A DNA stretch of 64,000 bases from Alloprevotella tannerae. GTDB taxonomy: Bacteria; Bacteroidota; Bacteroidia; Bacteroidales; Bacteroidaceae. Where the stretch lies: the NCBI GenBank assembly GCA_015259125.1, contig JABZGR010000008.1, forward strand, positions 21,941-85,940, given 5' to 3'. Below are positions 54,052-63,267 of this stretch, piece after piece. The notes under the pieces were generated by a model. It was not told the DNA's origin, did no database searches, and saw only the letters and a list, made by a program, of their open reading frames with translations. Position 1 is the first letter of the stretch; each line of letters starts with the position of its first letter. Both the position numbers and the translations under genes were made by a program.

Positions 54052-54987
54052 ATGAAAAGTATCGAAGTTCTCATCCCAACGTACAATGAGGAGCAATCCA
54101 TTCCCCTGTTATATGAGGCATTGTCCCATACCGCCCAACAAATAAGCCGGTACGATTGGCGCTTCATCTTTATCAACGACGGGAGTAAAGACCATTCGCA
54201 GGACATATTGGAAGCTTTGAGCGAACAGGATGAAAGAATCGCCGTCATTAACCTTTCGCGCAATTTCGGAAAAGAGAATGCAATGCTTGCCGGAATTGAT
54301 TATGCTCAAGGCGATGCGGTAATTATCATGGATTGCGACCTGCAACATCCCGTTTCAATCATTCCGGAAATGCTCAAAGCTTACGAAGAGGGTTATCAGG
54401 ATGTTTATGCTCGTCGGGCGCATCGAAATGCAGAGCCTCGACTAAAGCAATGGTGCACGAAGCGCTATTACCGTTTATTGCAGAAGTCTACGCGCTTTGA
54501 CGTGCTCCCGGATGTTGGCGATTTCCGACTGTTAGATCATCGATGCATAGCGGCTTTAAAGCAATTGAGAGAAACGGATCGCTATACAAAAGGCCTTTTC
54601 TGCTGGATCGGTTTTAAGAAGAAAGAAATCACATATACTACGGAAGAACGCCGCTTTGGAAAATCTACCTTCACCTACTTTGGCTTATTGAAGTTAGCCT
54701 TAAACGGCTTAACCTCTTTCACAACTGCCCCACTCCGTTTCTCTACCATCACCGGCTGCATCGTATCTTTTTTCGCATTCGTCTACCTCATCTATGTCGT
54801 CATCAAGACTTTGATCATAGGCGAACCCGTGCAGGGATTTCCTACGCTTGTAGTCTTAATACTATTGTTGGGCGGACTGCAACTACTTAGCATTGGTATC
54901 ATCGGAGAATACATTGCCCGGATTTTTAATGAATCTAAGCGGCGCCCTAATTATATCGTGGCATCCATTAAAGCAAAGCAGCCATGA
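54052..54987 (+). CDS. Polyprenyl-phosphate glycosyltransferase (GtrB/DPM1-like)
   Basis: A 311-aa GT2 enzyme with PTYNEEQSIPLL, INDGSKDHS and the metal motif DCDLQHP, then YARRAHRN and a C-terminal membrane part with two helices (about 235-260 and 272-296). This is the GtrB/ArnC/DPM1 type, which moves a sugar from UDP or GDP to undecaprenyl phosphate. It overlaps the next membrane-protein gene by ATGA, suggesting a joint role in modifying a surface glycan. Confidence 0.92.
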   Translation: MKSIEVLIPTYNEEQSIPLLYEALSHTAQQISRYDWRFIFINDGSKDHSQDILEALSEQDERIAVINLSRNFGKENAMLAGIDYAQGDAVIIMDCDLQHPVSIIPEMLKAYEEGYQDVYARRAHRNAEPRLKQWCTKRYYRLLQKSTRFDVLPDVGDFRLLDHRCIAALKQLRETDRYTKGLFCWIGFKKKEITYTTEERRFGKSTFTYFGLLKLALNGLTSFTTAPLRFSTITGCIVSFFAFVYLIYVVIKTLIIGEPVQGFPTLVVLILLLGGLQLLSIGIIGEYIARIFNESKRRPNYIVASIKAKQP

Positions 54988-56270
54988 AAAAAGGCTCATA
55001 TTCTCTGATTCTCCTACTCATGTTGGCGGCGTTGGTCTCTTACTTTTCCTACGTCTCCCCTTGGGTTGGCGACGACATAGAATATGCTTATTTCTCTGCG
55101 ATCAAAGATACAAACGGCACAAACCTTCCTATCCACACGCTACAAGACATCTTTGTTTCTCAATATAACCACTATCAAAGTACGAATGGGCGAACGGTGG
55201 CCCATTGTTTCGTACAATTTTTCTGCGGCATTGGTGGTCAAATCGCTTTTTCTATTTGTAACGGCTTGATGTATATACTACTCGTCGTACTCATCTGCCG
55301 CCTGATACATTGGGATTGGAAAAAACCTCGCTCGGTCTTTGTGGCACTCTTATTAGTGCTCTTTACGTTCAATACAGGCTTTACGCCGAGTTGCCAAATT
55401 GGCTATATCTGGATGTTTTGCACGGCTTTAGGGGCACTATACATTTTCCAACGACAACCCAAGCTCTCTTTTTTTTCAGCCTTACTCGTTTTTCTATTTA
55501 GCATTTTGGCCGGATGGGGACAAGAAAGCTTAAACTTCGGTTTATGCGTATCGTTCTTCGTCTTTTTCTTGCTCCATTTCAGGCAAAATAAGCCCGCTCG
55601 CTGGCTTGTACTTTTCGGTTTCGGTTTAGGCACACTGATGATCTGCCTCTCACCCGGCGCTTGGACGCGCGCCGCACAATCGCACCAGTTGCTAAATGTC
55701 TCTCTGCTCAATTTAGCTCACTATTCGCGCGCCCTTTATTTATACCTATTCTATGCTCTTTACCTGCTCTTATTCAGGCGGGCCAGAATTGGGCAATTTT
55801 TCCACACAAATGCTTTCTATCTCATTGCCATTTTCACCCTGCTATGCTTCAATCTTATCATAGGAATAAGCGGACCACGACAGCTTTTGGGCATAGAACT
55901 GCTCTCCATCTTAGGCTTATTGCACTCTCAGCAAAGTTTTGAAATAAAAAAGGCCTATAATACGGCCTTCATTATGCTACTTACCTTCTTCACAACCCTC
56001 ATCATATTGAAGCGAATGAGTTTTACGCTACAGACGCGCACAGCTTTTGATCAGACAATGGCGGCTTGCAGGAAAGCACCGAGTGGTTCTACCGTAATCC
56101 ATTACTTCGGTAGTGATGCAAAGGCTTGGCCCGGTGACCATTTTCTAAGGACGATGGAGAAGAAAATCAAAATTGAGACCGGGCATACCATTCATATCAT
56201 CCCCGCAAGTCGCCCCGATTACACACCGCAAGGCGCTATTCAAGCAGACAATCTTAAGCAACGCCCATAA
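54984..56270 (+). CDS. DUF6056-like polytopic membrane protein
   Basis: A 428-aa protein with about ten hydrophobic helices and an extracytoplasmic loop early on (WVGDDIEYAYFSA, then STNGRTVAHCFVQFF). D-D near residue 33 followed by a long helical bundle is reminiscent of GT-C glycosyltransferases such as GtrC. With the GtrB-like neighbour it would then use the polyprenyl-linked sugar on the periplasmic side. The family is mostly uncharacterised. The start overlaps the previous stop. Confidence 0.8.
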   Translation: MKKGSYSLILLLMLAALVSYFSYVSPWVGDDIEYAYFSAIKDTNGTNLPIHTLQDIFVSQYNHYQSTNGRTVAHCFVQFFCGIGGQIAFSICNGLMYILLVVLICRLIHWDWKKPRSVFVALLLVLFTFNTGFTPSCQIGYIWMFCTALGALYIFQRQPKLSFFSALLVFLFSILAGWGQESLNFGLCVSFFVFFLLHFRQNKPARWLVLFGFGLGTLMICLSPGAWTRAAQSHQLLNVSLLNLAHYSRALYLYLFYALYLLLFRRARIGQFFHTNAFYLIAIFTLLCFNLIIGISGPRQLLGIELLSILGLLHSQQSFEIKKAYNTAFIMLLTFFTTLIILKRMSFTLQTRTAFDQTMAACRKAPSGSTVIHYFGSDAKAWPGDHFLRTMEKKIKIETGHTIHIIPASRPDYTPQGAIQADNLKQRP

Positions 56271-56373
56271 GTTTGCATGGCGAAACGCAAAGCGCAAGAT
56301 TTCCAACACTCACCCACGCAATTCGTCAATCCCTTTCTCCCCATTTCATACAAGCAGAGCAGGAACGGACAGT

Positions 56374-56457
56374 GTACGCTCGTGAGCGCACGTTTGTACT
56401 TTCGCGAGCGTACATTCGTATCATCACGATAAGAAGGTCTTGCTCTCACGATGGGAC
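56374..56457 (+). repeat. Family A palindrome array, copy A5 (22-bp period)
   Basis: TCRYGA cores start at 56380, 56402 (TCGCGA), 56424 and 56446, exactly 22 bp apart. The segment around 56384-56414 is almost identical to part of copy A2. It is in the 570-bp gap between convergent genes. The rest of the gap, to 56840, shows no gene I can support; two short ORFs there lack protein features. Confidence 0.78.
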
Positions 56458-56840
56458 AAGGCGCAAGCTGAAAGTTGTGGCAGAACCTCAAAGCAAATAG
56501 TGTTTATAAACGGGTGCTGAGAAAGCACATATTTAAGGAAAAAATCACAATGCAAACTAATCTGCACACAGAGGCTTACTTGCCGAATAATAACCCCATC
56601 AAAAAAACGCAAAATTGACGAACGACTAATTTGAAAGCTATCCTTTATATCAATAAAAACAGTCTTCATAAACCACTTTTACAAATGTGAGATATCAGAC
56701 TGTTTACTTGCGTATTAACAGAAAGTATTTCAAGAAATAAAAGCTCACGCTTGTTGGCGAAATCGGCTACTTCCCATATCATTTCTCAGATAAGAATGCG
56801 GAAAAGATAGAACTACTCGACTGCCCCTGCGATGTCACTT

Positions 56841-57785
56841 TCAAGAAATAGGTGTAATCGACGGAAATATTTGTCCGTCTTTATTCGAAAGTGAGAAAAA
56901 ACCGGGACGAGGTTTCGCCTTGTAAATAAATAATGCGCACCGCCCCATCGTATTACGCAGATTGATTTCCACACAAGGGTGTATCTTTTGTCTGGCGACC
57001 ATCATGTCCACACCAACCGGACCAATATATTTCCCGATCAGCAACTTTTCCAACGCTTTTTCCAACTGTTTGCGTACCAAAGTCAGATGTTCCGGAGCCA
57101 CATTCAGATGGGCTTGAAGCCTCGTCTGATCATCGAGTAAGTTACCCAGATAATGGCCGGCCGCATCCGTTCTAAAAACTGATAAACCTTCATAAACGAC
57201 CGCATCAGCCCGACAATAAAATTCCATAGCAAAGTCCTGGTCATGCGCAAAAAAGGGTTCGACGGCAATCCCCCCTTGCTCGCGAATGATTTTTCGTACA
57301 CGATCCAATCCGGATGAAAAGACGCCGCGCCCGCTACAGCTCCAAGGAGCTTTATATAAAACTGATTCATAGTTTTTTACGTAGTTTTGCACTTCATCTA
57401 TGGTTCTACAAAAAGCAGATTCGCCAAAAGTTATATCTACTAAAGTCGTACGCAACTCGCGCAGCAAGGCAACCGCCGTCTGCCTTGAACTCAACGTGCG
57501 TATGTTAGCGATAGATTCCTGCGTTCTCAACAAACTTTCAGGAGCACCAATTTGCCTAAGACGATGACAAACCAGCGGATCCCAACCCCACACCTCAATT
57601 TCGTGAATTGTGGACCAGTCTATTTTTATACCTTGTTTGTAGTAAACAGCCGGACTATCATTCCACAATTTAGGTAAGTCATATAATTGCTCAGACAGGT
57701 CACGTGCAATCTTACAAGGGTAGTAAAAAGGCGAATTTGAGGCCAAAGCCTCGTCATGATAAAAATTTAGCAGAAAGAGTTTCAT
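56841..57785 (-). CDS. ATP-grasp-like protein, function unknown
   Basis: A 314-aa protein with traits of the ATP-grasp fold: K145 in VLYKAPWSCSGRGVF (nucleotide lysine and glycine loop), GGIAVEPFF with E176 (adenine strand), GVDMMV with D260, and CVEINLRNTMG with E273 and N275 (metal ligands). The N-terminal domain is shorter than usual and starts with FLLNFYHDEALA. I do not know a named family. Such enzymes join a carboxylate to an amine or thiol. It is a single gene diverging from the aminopeptidase; TAATTTCG (57804-57797, minus) is a possible -7 element. Confidence 0.75.
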   Translation of the reverse strand: MKLFLLNFYHDEALASNSPFYYPCKIARDLSEQLYDLPKLWNDSPAVYYKQGIKIDWSTIHEIEVWGWDPLVCHRLRQIGAPESLLRTQESIANIRTLSSRQTAVALLRELRTTLVDITFGESAFCRTIDEVQNYVKNYESVLYKAPWSCSGRGVFSSGLDRVRKIIREQGGIAVEPFFAHDQDFAMEFYCRADAVVYEGLSVFRTDAAGHYLGNLLDDQTRLQAHLNVAPEHLTLVRKQLEKALEKLLIGKYIGPVGVDMMVARQKIHPCVEINLRNTMGRCALFIYKAKPRPGFFSLSNKDGQIFPSITPIS

Positions 57786-57825
57786 ATTTTCTAACGCGAA
57801 ATTACGCCTTACATAGAAAACTTCG

Positions 57826-57833
57826 TATATTTG
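57826..57833 (+). promoter_or_regulatory. -7 element of the aminopeptidase P gene
   Basis: TATATTTG matches TAnnTTTG and ends 23 nt before the ATG. No clear -33 element was found. Confidence 0.55.
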
Positions 57834-57855
57834 CGAAACGAAAAATACGATTATT

Positions 57856-59262
57856 ATGCTTTTTTCAAAAGAAACCTACGTAGAACGTCGGCGCAGACTG
57901 CGCGAAATGGTGGGCAGTGGGCTCATTCTCATCTTCGGCAACAACGACGCTCCGATGAACTGTCCGGCAAACACCTATAAGTTTCGCCAAGATAGCTCTT
58001 TCCTCTATTTTTTTGCGCAACACCGCGACAGATTAGTTGGCGTGATCGATGCAGATAGCGGCCAAGAATGGCTCATCGGCGATGAAATAGATATAGATGA
58101 CATCGTTTGGTTCGGCTCTGTCAAAAGTGTGGGCGAATTAGCCGCAGAAGCCGGCGTAGAACATCACGCTCCGATGGCCCATCTCGCAGAATTGGTCAAC
58201 GAAGCGCTGAAAAAGGGAAGAAAAATCCACTTCCTGCCGCCTTATCGCTTTGATACGCAAATCCAAATTATGGACTTGCTGAACATTCATCCGTCTAAGC
58301 AAAAAGAGGCAGCAAGTTTACCTTTAATTCAAGCGATTGTCAAGCTCCGCAGCGTAAAGAGTCTTGAAGAAATTGAAGAGTTGGAGCGCGCAGCGACAAT
58401 CGGACATAAAATGCATACAACGGCTATGCGCTTGTGTCGCCCCGGTGTGACCGAACAATACATCGGCGGACAAATTGATGGCATTGCCGCTTCTTATGGT
58501 TGCATCGTCTCTTTCCAAAGCATCGTAACAATGCACGGAGAGATTATGCACGGTAATCCTTCTCCTCGTGCTTTGGAAGCCGGAAGATTGATGCTGTGTG
58601 ATGCAGGTGCGGAAACCAATGAAAATTATTGTTCAGACAATACGCGTACCACACCTATCAGCGGAAAATATACGCAACGACAAAAGGAAATCTATCAGAT
58701 TGTGGTCGATTGCCACGACTTAGCTTTAGATGTGGCAAAGCCTGGTGTACGCTGGTGGGATGTCCATTTTGACGTTTGCCGCTTAATGACTAATCGCCTT
58801 AAGGAGCTTGGCCTGATGAAAGGCGATACGGAAGAAGCGCTGCGCGCCGGCGCTCACGCGCTTTTCTTGCCGCACGGCTTAGGCCATATGATGGGCTTGG
58901 ATGTACACGATATGGAAGGCTTAGGCCAAATACACGTGGGCTTTGATGAAGAAACACGACCGAGCACGCAATTCGGAACGGGTTCACTCCGTATGGGGCG
59001 GAAGCTTGAAGAAGGCTTTGTCGTAACAGACGAGCCCGGTATTTATTTCATTCCGGACTTGATTGACTATTGGAAGGCTGAAGGCATCAATAAAGACTTC
59101 ATCAACTTTGACAAAGTTGAAACTTACAAAGACTTTGGTGGAATCCGTATAGAGGATGATGTGCTCATCACGAAAGATGGTTGCCGTTTCTTAGGCAAAG
59201 AACGCATCCCCTATCATATTAAAGAGGTAGAAGACTTCCTCGAAAGCAGAGATAATCAATAA
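57856..59262 (+). CDS. pepP: Xaa-Pro aminopeptidase (aminopeptidase P family, M24B)
   Basis: A 468-aa pita-bread metallopeptidase that removes an N-terminal residue before proline. The N-terminal domain covers about 1-170. The dinuclear metal ligands lie in LCDAGAETNENYCSDNTRT, LPHGLGHMMGLDVHD, VTDEPGIYF and GGIRIEDDVL. Length fits bacterial PepP. A secreted C1 peptidase gene follows after 37 nt; together they would break down peptides. Confidence 0.93.
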   Translation: MLFSKETYVERRRRLREMVGSGLILIFGNNDAPMNCPANTYKFRQDSSFLYFFAQHRDRLVGVIDADSGQEWLIGDEIDIDDIVWFGSVKSVGELAAEAGVEHHAPMAHLAELVNEALKKGRKIHFLPPYRFDTQIQIMDLLNIHPSKQKEAASLPLIQAIVKLRSVKSLEEIEELERAATIGHKMHTTAMRLCRPGVTEQYIGGQIDGIAASYGCIVSFQSIVTMHGEIMHGNPSPRALEAGRLMLCDAGAETNENYCSDNTRTTPISGKYTQRQKEIYQIVVDCHDLALDVAKPGVRWWDVHFDVCRLMTNRLKELGLMKGDTEEALRAGAHALFLPHGLGHMMGLDVHDMEGLGQIHVGFDEETRPSTQFGTGSLRMGRKLEEGFVVTDEPGIYFIPDLIDYWKAEGINKDFINFDKVETYKDFGGIRIEDDVLITKDGCRFLGKERIPYHIKEVEDFLESRDNQ

Positions 59263-59299
59263 ATAAAACACTTTTAATCACTAACAATAATACACAATT

Positions 59300-60493
59300 A
59301 TGAAAAAAGGTATCTTTCTCGCAGCAACACTCTTGACGTTGCTGCCTGGAAGTGTGCTGGCACAAGCAAATAAACCAGCAGAAAAGAACGACACAGTAAA
59401 ATTTACTGTTATCAAAGAGGCTCCGATTACCTCTATCAAAGATCAGCACCGTTCAGGTACGTGCTGGGACTATAGCTCACTGGGCTTCTTTGAATCAGAA
59501 TTGCTCCGTCAAGGAAAAGGAACATTTGATTTGTGTGAGAGCTTCGTAGCTTATCATACCTATATGGATCGTGCAGAAAAAGCTATCCGTATGCACGGTG
59601 ACGTAAGCTTTGCACAAGGCGGAAGTTTCTACGATGTACTGTATTGTATGAAGCATTATGGAATCTGCCCGCAAGAGGCAATGCCTTTCCCCGGCTCTCT
59701 TTATGGCGATTCTCTCTTTAACTTTAACGAATTTGGCAAGATCATGTCAAGCTATGTTGAGGGCATCTCAAAAAGCGATATAAAGCGTCTTCCTCCCACG
59801 TGGAAAAAAGAGTTCTCTTCTATTCTCGCTAACTATTTTGGAGAACTTCCTACAACGTTCCAATACAAAGGCAAGACTTATACTCCGCAATCTTTCCAAA
59901 AGAGCTTAGGACTTGATCTTGATGATTATGTGTCTTTGGCATCTTTCTCTCACCATCCGTTCTATTCTAAATTTATCATTGAAGTTCAAGACAACTGGCG
60001 TTGGGCTGAAAGCTACAACTTACCACTTAATGAGTTTATGGACGTAATGGAATCTGCCGTTCGCAATGGCTACGCCTTCGCTTGGGGTGCTGACGTCAGC
60101 GAGCAAGGATTCAGCCGCAACGGACTTGCAAGAGTTCCGGCAAAGAGCTACAAGAACGATATGTCTGGCTCTGATGCTGCACGCTGGACCGGCACGAACG
60201 GGAAAGAATCTGGTTTCTCAGATAGCAAAGACGAACTCACAATTACCCAAGAGATGCGTCAGCGTGCTTATGACAATTGGGAAACTACTGACGACCACGG
60301 AATGGTTATCTATGGTTTAGCTAAAGATCCGCAAGGTCAAGAATACTTTATGGTAAAGAACAGCTGGGGTGAATATGGCCGTTATAAAGGTATCTTCTAC
60401 GCTTCTAAGCCTTATGTAGCTTACAAGACAATGAATATCCTCATCAACAAGAAGGCTATTCCTGCAAACATTCGCAAGAAGCTGGGAATCTAA
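59300..60493 (+). CDS. C1B-family cysteine peptidase (bleomycin hydrolase/PepC-like), secreted
   Basis: A 397-aa papain-type aminopeptidase with a signal peptide (LAATLLTLLPGSVLAQ, cut after about residue 22). Catalytic C55 lies in QHRSGTCWDYSS; the histidine is in TTDDHGMVIYG and the asparagine in VKNSWGEYG. Bleomycin hydrolases are usually cytoplasmic and have about 450 residues, so the signal peptide and shorter length mark the secreted Bacteroidetes subgroup. Role: peptide digestion in the envelope or outside. Confidence 0.92.
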   Translation: MKKGIFLAATLLTLLPGSVLAQANKPAEKNDTVKFTVIKEAPITSIKDQHRSGTCWDYSSLGFFESELLRQGKGTFDLCESFVAYHTYMDRAEKAIRMHGDVSFAQGGSFYDVLYCMKHYGICPQEAMPFPGSLYGDSLFNFNEFGKIMSSYVEGISKSDIKRLPPTWKKEFSSILANYFGELPTTFQYKGKTYTPQSFQKSLGLDLDDYVSLASFSHHPFYSKFIIEVQDNWRWAESYNLPLNEFMDVMESAVRNGYAFAWGADVSEQGFSRNGLARVPAKSYKNDMSGSDAARWTGTNGKESGFSDSKDELTITQEMRQRAYDNWETTDDHGMVIYGLAKDPQGQEYFMVKNSWGEYGRYKGIFYASKPYVAYKTMNILINKKAIPANIRKKLGI

Positions 60494-60516
60494 TCAGCCT
60501 TGCCAAAACAACAAAG

Positions 60517-60545
60517 ACTACGGAAAGCTTATAGCTTTCCGTAGT
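60517..60545 (+). terminator. Hairpin after the C1 peptidase gene, probable terminator
   Basis: ACTACGGAAAGCT (60517-60529) pairs with AGCTTTCCGTAGT (60533-60545), a perfect 13-bp stem with a 3-nt loop. No T-run follows, so termination may be partial and the mutarotase gene may be reached. Confidence 0.65.
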
Positions 60546-60578
60546 TAGTATATATACCATTTTAATCTTACCTCAATT

Positions 60579-60968
60579 ATGAAAATACTAAAACAAGGTT
60601 ATCCTGTAGCAGCTCAGGCTGTACCTACAAAAAGATATTGTCAAACTCTAGACCTACGCGAAGATCCGGAATTAATCGCAGCCTACAAAAAGTTGCACAC
60701 CAAGGAAGGTATTTGGCCGGAGACATTAGAAGCAATAAAGGCTTCAGGCATTTTAGAGATGGAGATATACCTATTAGACAACCGCCTCTTTATGATTATA
60801 GAGATGCCCGCCAACCTAGAATGGGATGAAGTAATGCAAAAAATGGCCAACATGCCCAAGCAAAAAGAATGGGAGGCCTTGACAGCAAAATATCAGCAAG
60901 TAACAGCAAAAGGAGAGAACAGCGCTGATAAATGGAAACTGATGGAGCGTATATTCCACCTCTATTAG
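60579..60968 (+). CDS. L-rhamnose/L-fucose mutarotase-like protein (RhaM family)
   Basis: A 129-aa dimeric alpha-beta barrel protein. It has YCQTLDLREDPELIAAYKKLH, the W-P-E motif at about residues 47-49 with H41 before it, IYLLDNRLFMIIEM and a C-terminal RIFHL, which are the family hallmarks. Members interconvert the alpha and beta anomers of L-rhamnose or L-fucose. No other rhamnose or fucose catabolic gene is nearby, so which sugar it acts on is open. Confidence 0.87.
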   Translation: MKILKQGYPVAAQAVPTKRYCQTLDLREDPELIAAYKKLHTKEGIWPETLEAIKASGILEMEIYLLDNRLFMIIEMPANLEWDEVMQKMANMPKQKEWEALTAKYQQVTAKGENSADKWKLMERIFHLY

Positions 60969-61073
60969 AATACTACTCACGTACACTTTTCTACGACTGA
61001 CTCCAAATAGTCTAAGAGAATGTCATAAGAAGAGAGAAATAAAATTGTAAGGCGTGAAAATCAAACAGTAAAG

Positions 61074-61105
61074 ATTGCATTTTCAGAATAATGTATTTAT
61101 CTTCG
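61074..61105 (+). promoter_or_regulatory. Promoter of the DUF4301 gene
   Basis: ATTG (61074-61077) and TATCTTCG (61098-61105) are 20 bp apart. It lies within the longer open frame beginning at 61075, which argues for the later start at 61129. Confidence 0.6.
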
Positions 61106-61128
61106 CATATCGTTTAAACGCAAACACA

Positions 61129-62667
61129 ATGGCTACTACACTTCAAGTTAAAGACAAAATGCTCCTTTCACAAAAGGGCATATCTGAAGAAAAATTGGAA
61201 TCACAGCTCCAATCATTTAGAAATGGTTTTCCTTTTCTAAAACTATATGCTGCAGCTGCCCCTAAAAAGGGGATTTTACAACTGTCCAATGAAGCTCAAC
61301 AGGCCTTCCTTTCTACTTGGCAGAAATATCTAACAGAGGGCCACAAGGTAATAAAGTTTGTTCCAGCTTCAGGCGCGGCAAGTCGAATGTTCAAAGACCT
61401 TTTCGCCTTTTGTGATGCAAATTATGATACACCTCAAACGCATTTTGAGCAGGCTTTCTTCCACGATCTTCACAAAGCGCCTTATTATAGCCTACTCAAC
61501 GAGACCTGTCTACGTCTTTATAGTCAAGACATCACAGCCTTATTACAAGGCAAACGGTTTAAAGATGTTGTTCGCGCGCTACTTGGTGCAGAGGGATTGA
61601 ACTACGGCAACCTCCCCAAGGGCCTACTCCTCTTTCATCAGTATCCAAACGGAAACAGAACGCCAGTAGAAGAGCATCTTATAGAAAGCGGCCAATATGC
61701 TAAAGGAGCAGATGAGAAAATCAATATACACTTCACTGTTTCTCCAGAGCATCGCGAACTTTTCTCAAAATTAATTGCAGATAAAAGCACACAATACGAA
61801 AAAGAGCTGCAAGCAAAACTCTGTATAAGTTTTTCAGAGCAAAAGGGAAGCACAGACACAATTGCTGTAACAGAGGATAACGACTTCTTCCGTCAAGCAG
61901 ACGGTTCCTTGCTTTTCCGTCCGGGTGGACACGGTGCACTGATCGAAAACCTCAACGAAATAGATGCTGACATCGTCTTTATTAAAAATATAGACAATGT
62001 CGTTCCAGACCACCTTAAGCCGGAAACAGTTCATTACAAGCAGCTTTTAGCCGGTATCTTGGTAGAACTCCAGCAAAAGACATTCCATTACTTAAGGCTT
62101 TTAGACGAAAAAAATTGCTCAGCAGATACGATTAAAGAGATAAAACAATTCATAGAAAAAGATCTTTGCTGCATTTTGCCTCAAGACATAGCTGAGCAAG
62201 ATTTAGTGGCGGTCTTGAAAGAAAAACTTAATCGTCCGATGCGCGTTTGTGGAATGGTTGCAAACGAAGGCGAGCCCGGAGGTGGCCCATTCTTGGTCTA
62301 CAATGCCGACGGGAGCATTAGCTTGCAAATTCTTGAAAGCTCACAAATCGACCTGAACAATCCCGAAAAGAAAGCCATGTTTGAGGAAGGGCTCTACTTC
62401 AATCCGGTAGACCTCGTATGCGCTCTTAAAGATTACAAAGGGAAACCGTTTAATTTACCCGATTATGTTGATCCTGCAACAGGATTTATTACACATAAGA
62501 GCAAAGACGGCAAGCAACTGAAAGCCTTAGAGCTACCTGGTTTATGGAATGGCGCAATGAGCAATTGGAACACCGTGTTTGTAGAGGTACCATTGATTAC
62601 TTTTAACCCGGTAAAAACGATAAACGATCTCTTCAGACCGCAACATCAACCGGCAGACGGTCAGTAA
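61129..62667 (+). CDS. DUF4301-family protein
   Basis: A 512-aa cytoplasmic protein of a family found mainly in Bacteroidetes. It has FVPASGAASRMFKDLFAF, which resembles a nucleotidyltransferase G-x-G-x-R loop, GLLLFHQYPNGNRTPVEEH, FRPGGHGALIENL and NEGEPGGGPFLVYN. The fold is probably GT-A-like, and a sugar-nucleotidyltransferase activity is plausible, but it has not been assigned to my knowledge. Start chosen at ATG 61129 from the promoter position. Confidence 0.87.
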   Translation: MATTLQVKDKMLLSQKGISEEKLESQLQSFRNGFPFLKLYAAAAPKKGILQLSNEAQQAFLSTWQKYLTEGHKVIKFVPASGAASRMFKDLFAFCDANYDTPQTHFEQAFFHDLHKAPYYSLLNETCLRLYSQDITALLQGKRFKDVVRALLGAEGLNYGNLPKGLLLFHQYPNGNRTPVEEHLIESGQYAKGADEKINIHFTVSPEHRELFSKLIADKSTQYEKELQAKLCISFSEQKGSTDTIAVTEDNDFFRQADGSLLFRPGGHGALIENLNEIDADIVFIKNIDNVVPDHLKPETVHYKQLLAGILVELQQKTFHYLRLLDEKNCSADTIKEIKQFIEKDLCCILPQDIAEQDLVAVLKEKLNRPMRVCGMVANEGEPGGGPFLVYNADGSISLQILESSQIDLNNPEKKAMFEEGLYFNPVDLVCALKDYKGKPFNLPDYVDPATGFITHKSKDGKQLKALELPGLWNGAMSNWNTVFVEVPLITFNPVKTINDLFRPQHQPADGQ

Positions 62668-62724
62668 GCAATAAGTTAGCTCAAGAAACAGTTCATACTG
62701 ATTAAGAGATAAAACGCTACGCCC

Positions 62725-63258
62725 TTGAATATCTATATAGAAACGTTTAAAACTTTTCTGAAAGGAGGAGGATTGGCCTTGGGAAATGGCTATGCAGCTA
62801 TTACGCCCATTCGTGACAGCATTATGAACCACCAATGGTTGTCTGAAGAAGCTTTTGAAGACACCATCGTTATAGCTCAAGCTTTACCGGGTCTTTTCTC
62901 CTTGAACTTTGCCGTCTTTCTTGGTTATAAAATTAAGGGATGGCGAGGCAGTTTAGCTGCATTGTCAGGCATGTTGCTTCCGGCTTTAGCGCTAGCCTTC
63001 ATTCTTGCCGTATCTTTCAATAAGGTTCGAGATCTCCCCATTATAAATTCGTTTCTTAAAGGTGCTCGCCCGGCCATCATCGCCTTGATGGTCTACCCGT
63101 GCTTCAAACTATTTAAGCACTCCAACAACTCTTTAAGCACAATATGGTTACCTATCGGGGCGTTATTAGCTATATCTCTTTTACACATATCTCCGGCTTA
63201 TATCATCATGGTTGTTGTAGCCTGCGCTATCGTTTATTCATTGCTTATCAAACCTTAG
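62725..63258 (+). CDS. Chromate transporter family, first half-protein
   Basis: A 177-aa membrane protein of the CHR family. It starts with TTG at 62725 (NIYIETFKTFLKGGGLALGNGYAAI), which gives the conserved N-terminus F-x-x-G-x-x-x-x-G-G-x; no ATG does. Conserved later parts are AQALPGLFSLNFAVFLGYKIKGWRG and five or six helices. In short-chain CHR systems two such proteins form the transporter; the partner follows 9 nt on. Confidence 0.87.
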   Translation: MNIYIETFKTFLKGGGLALGNGYAAITPIRDSIMNHQWLSEEAFEDTIVIAQALPGLFSLNFAVFLGYKIKGWRGSLAALSGMLLPALALAFILAVSFNKVRDLPIINSFLKGARPAIIALMVYPCFKLFKHSNNSLSTIWLPIGALLAISLLHISPAYIIMVVVACAIVYSLLIKP

Positions 63259-63267
63259 TGTCTTAAA

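Noticed and set aside
56240..56500. Overlapping ORFs on both strands across array A5
   Set aside because: Their open frames come from the repeat and GC-rich gap sequence, and neither looks like a protein.
61075..61128. Longer N-terminus of the DUF4301 protein
   Set aside because: The extra 18 codons contain the probable promoter.
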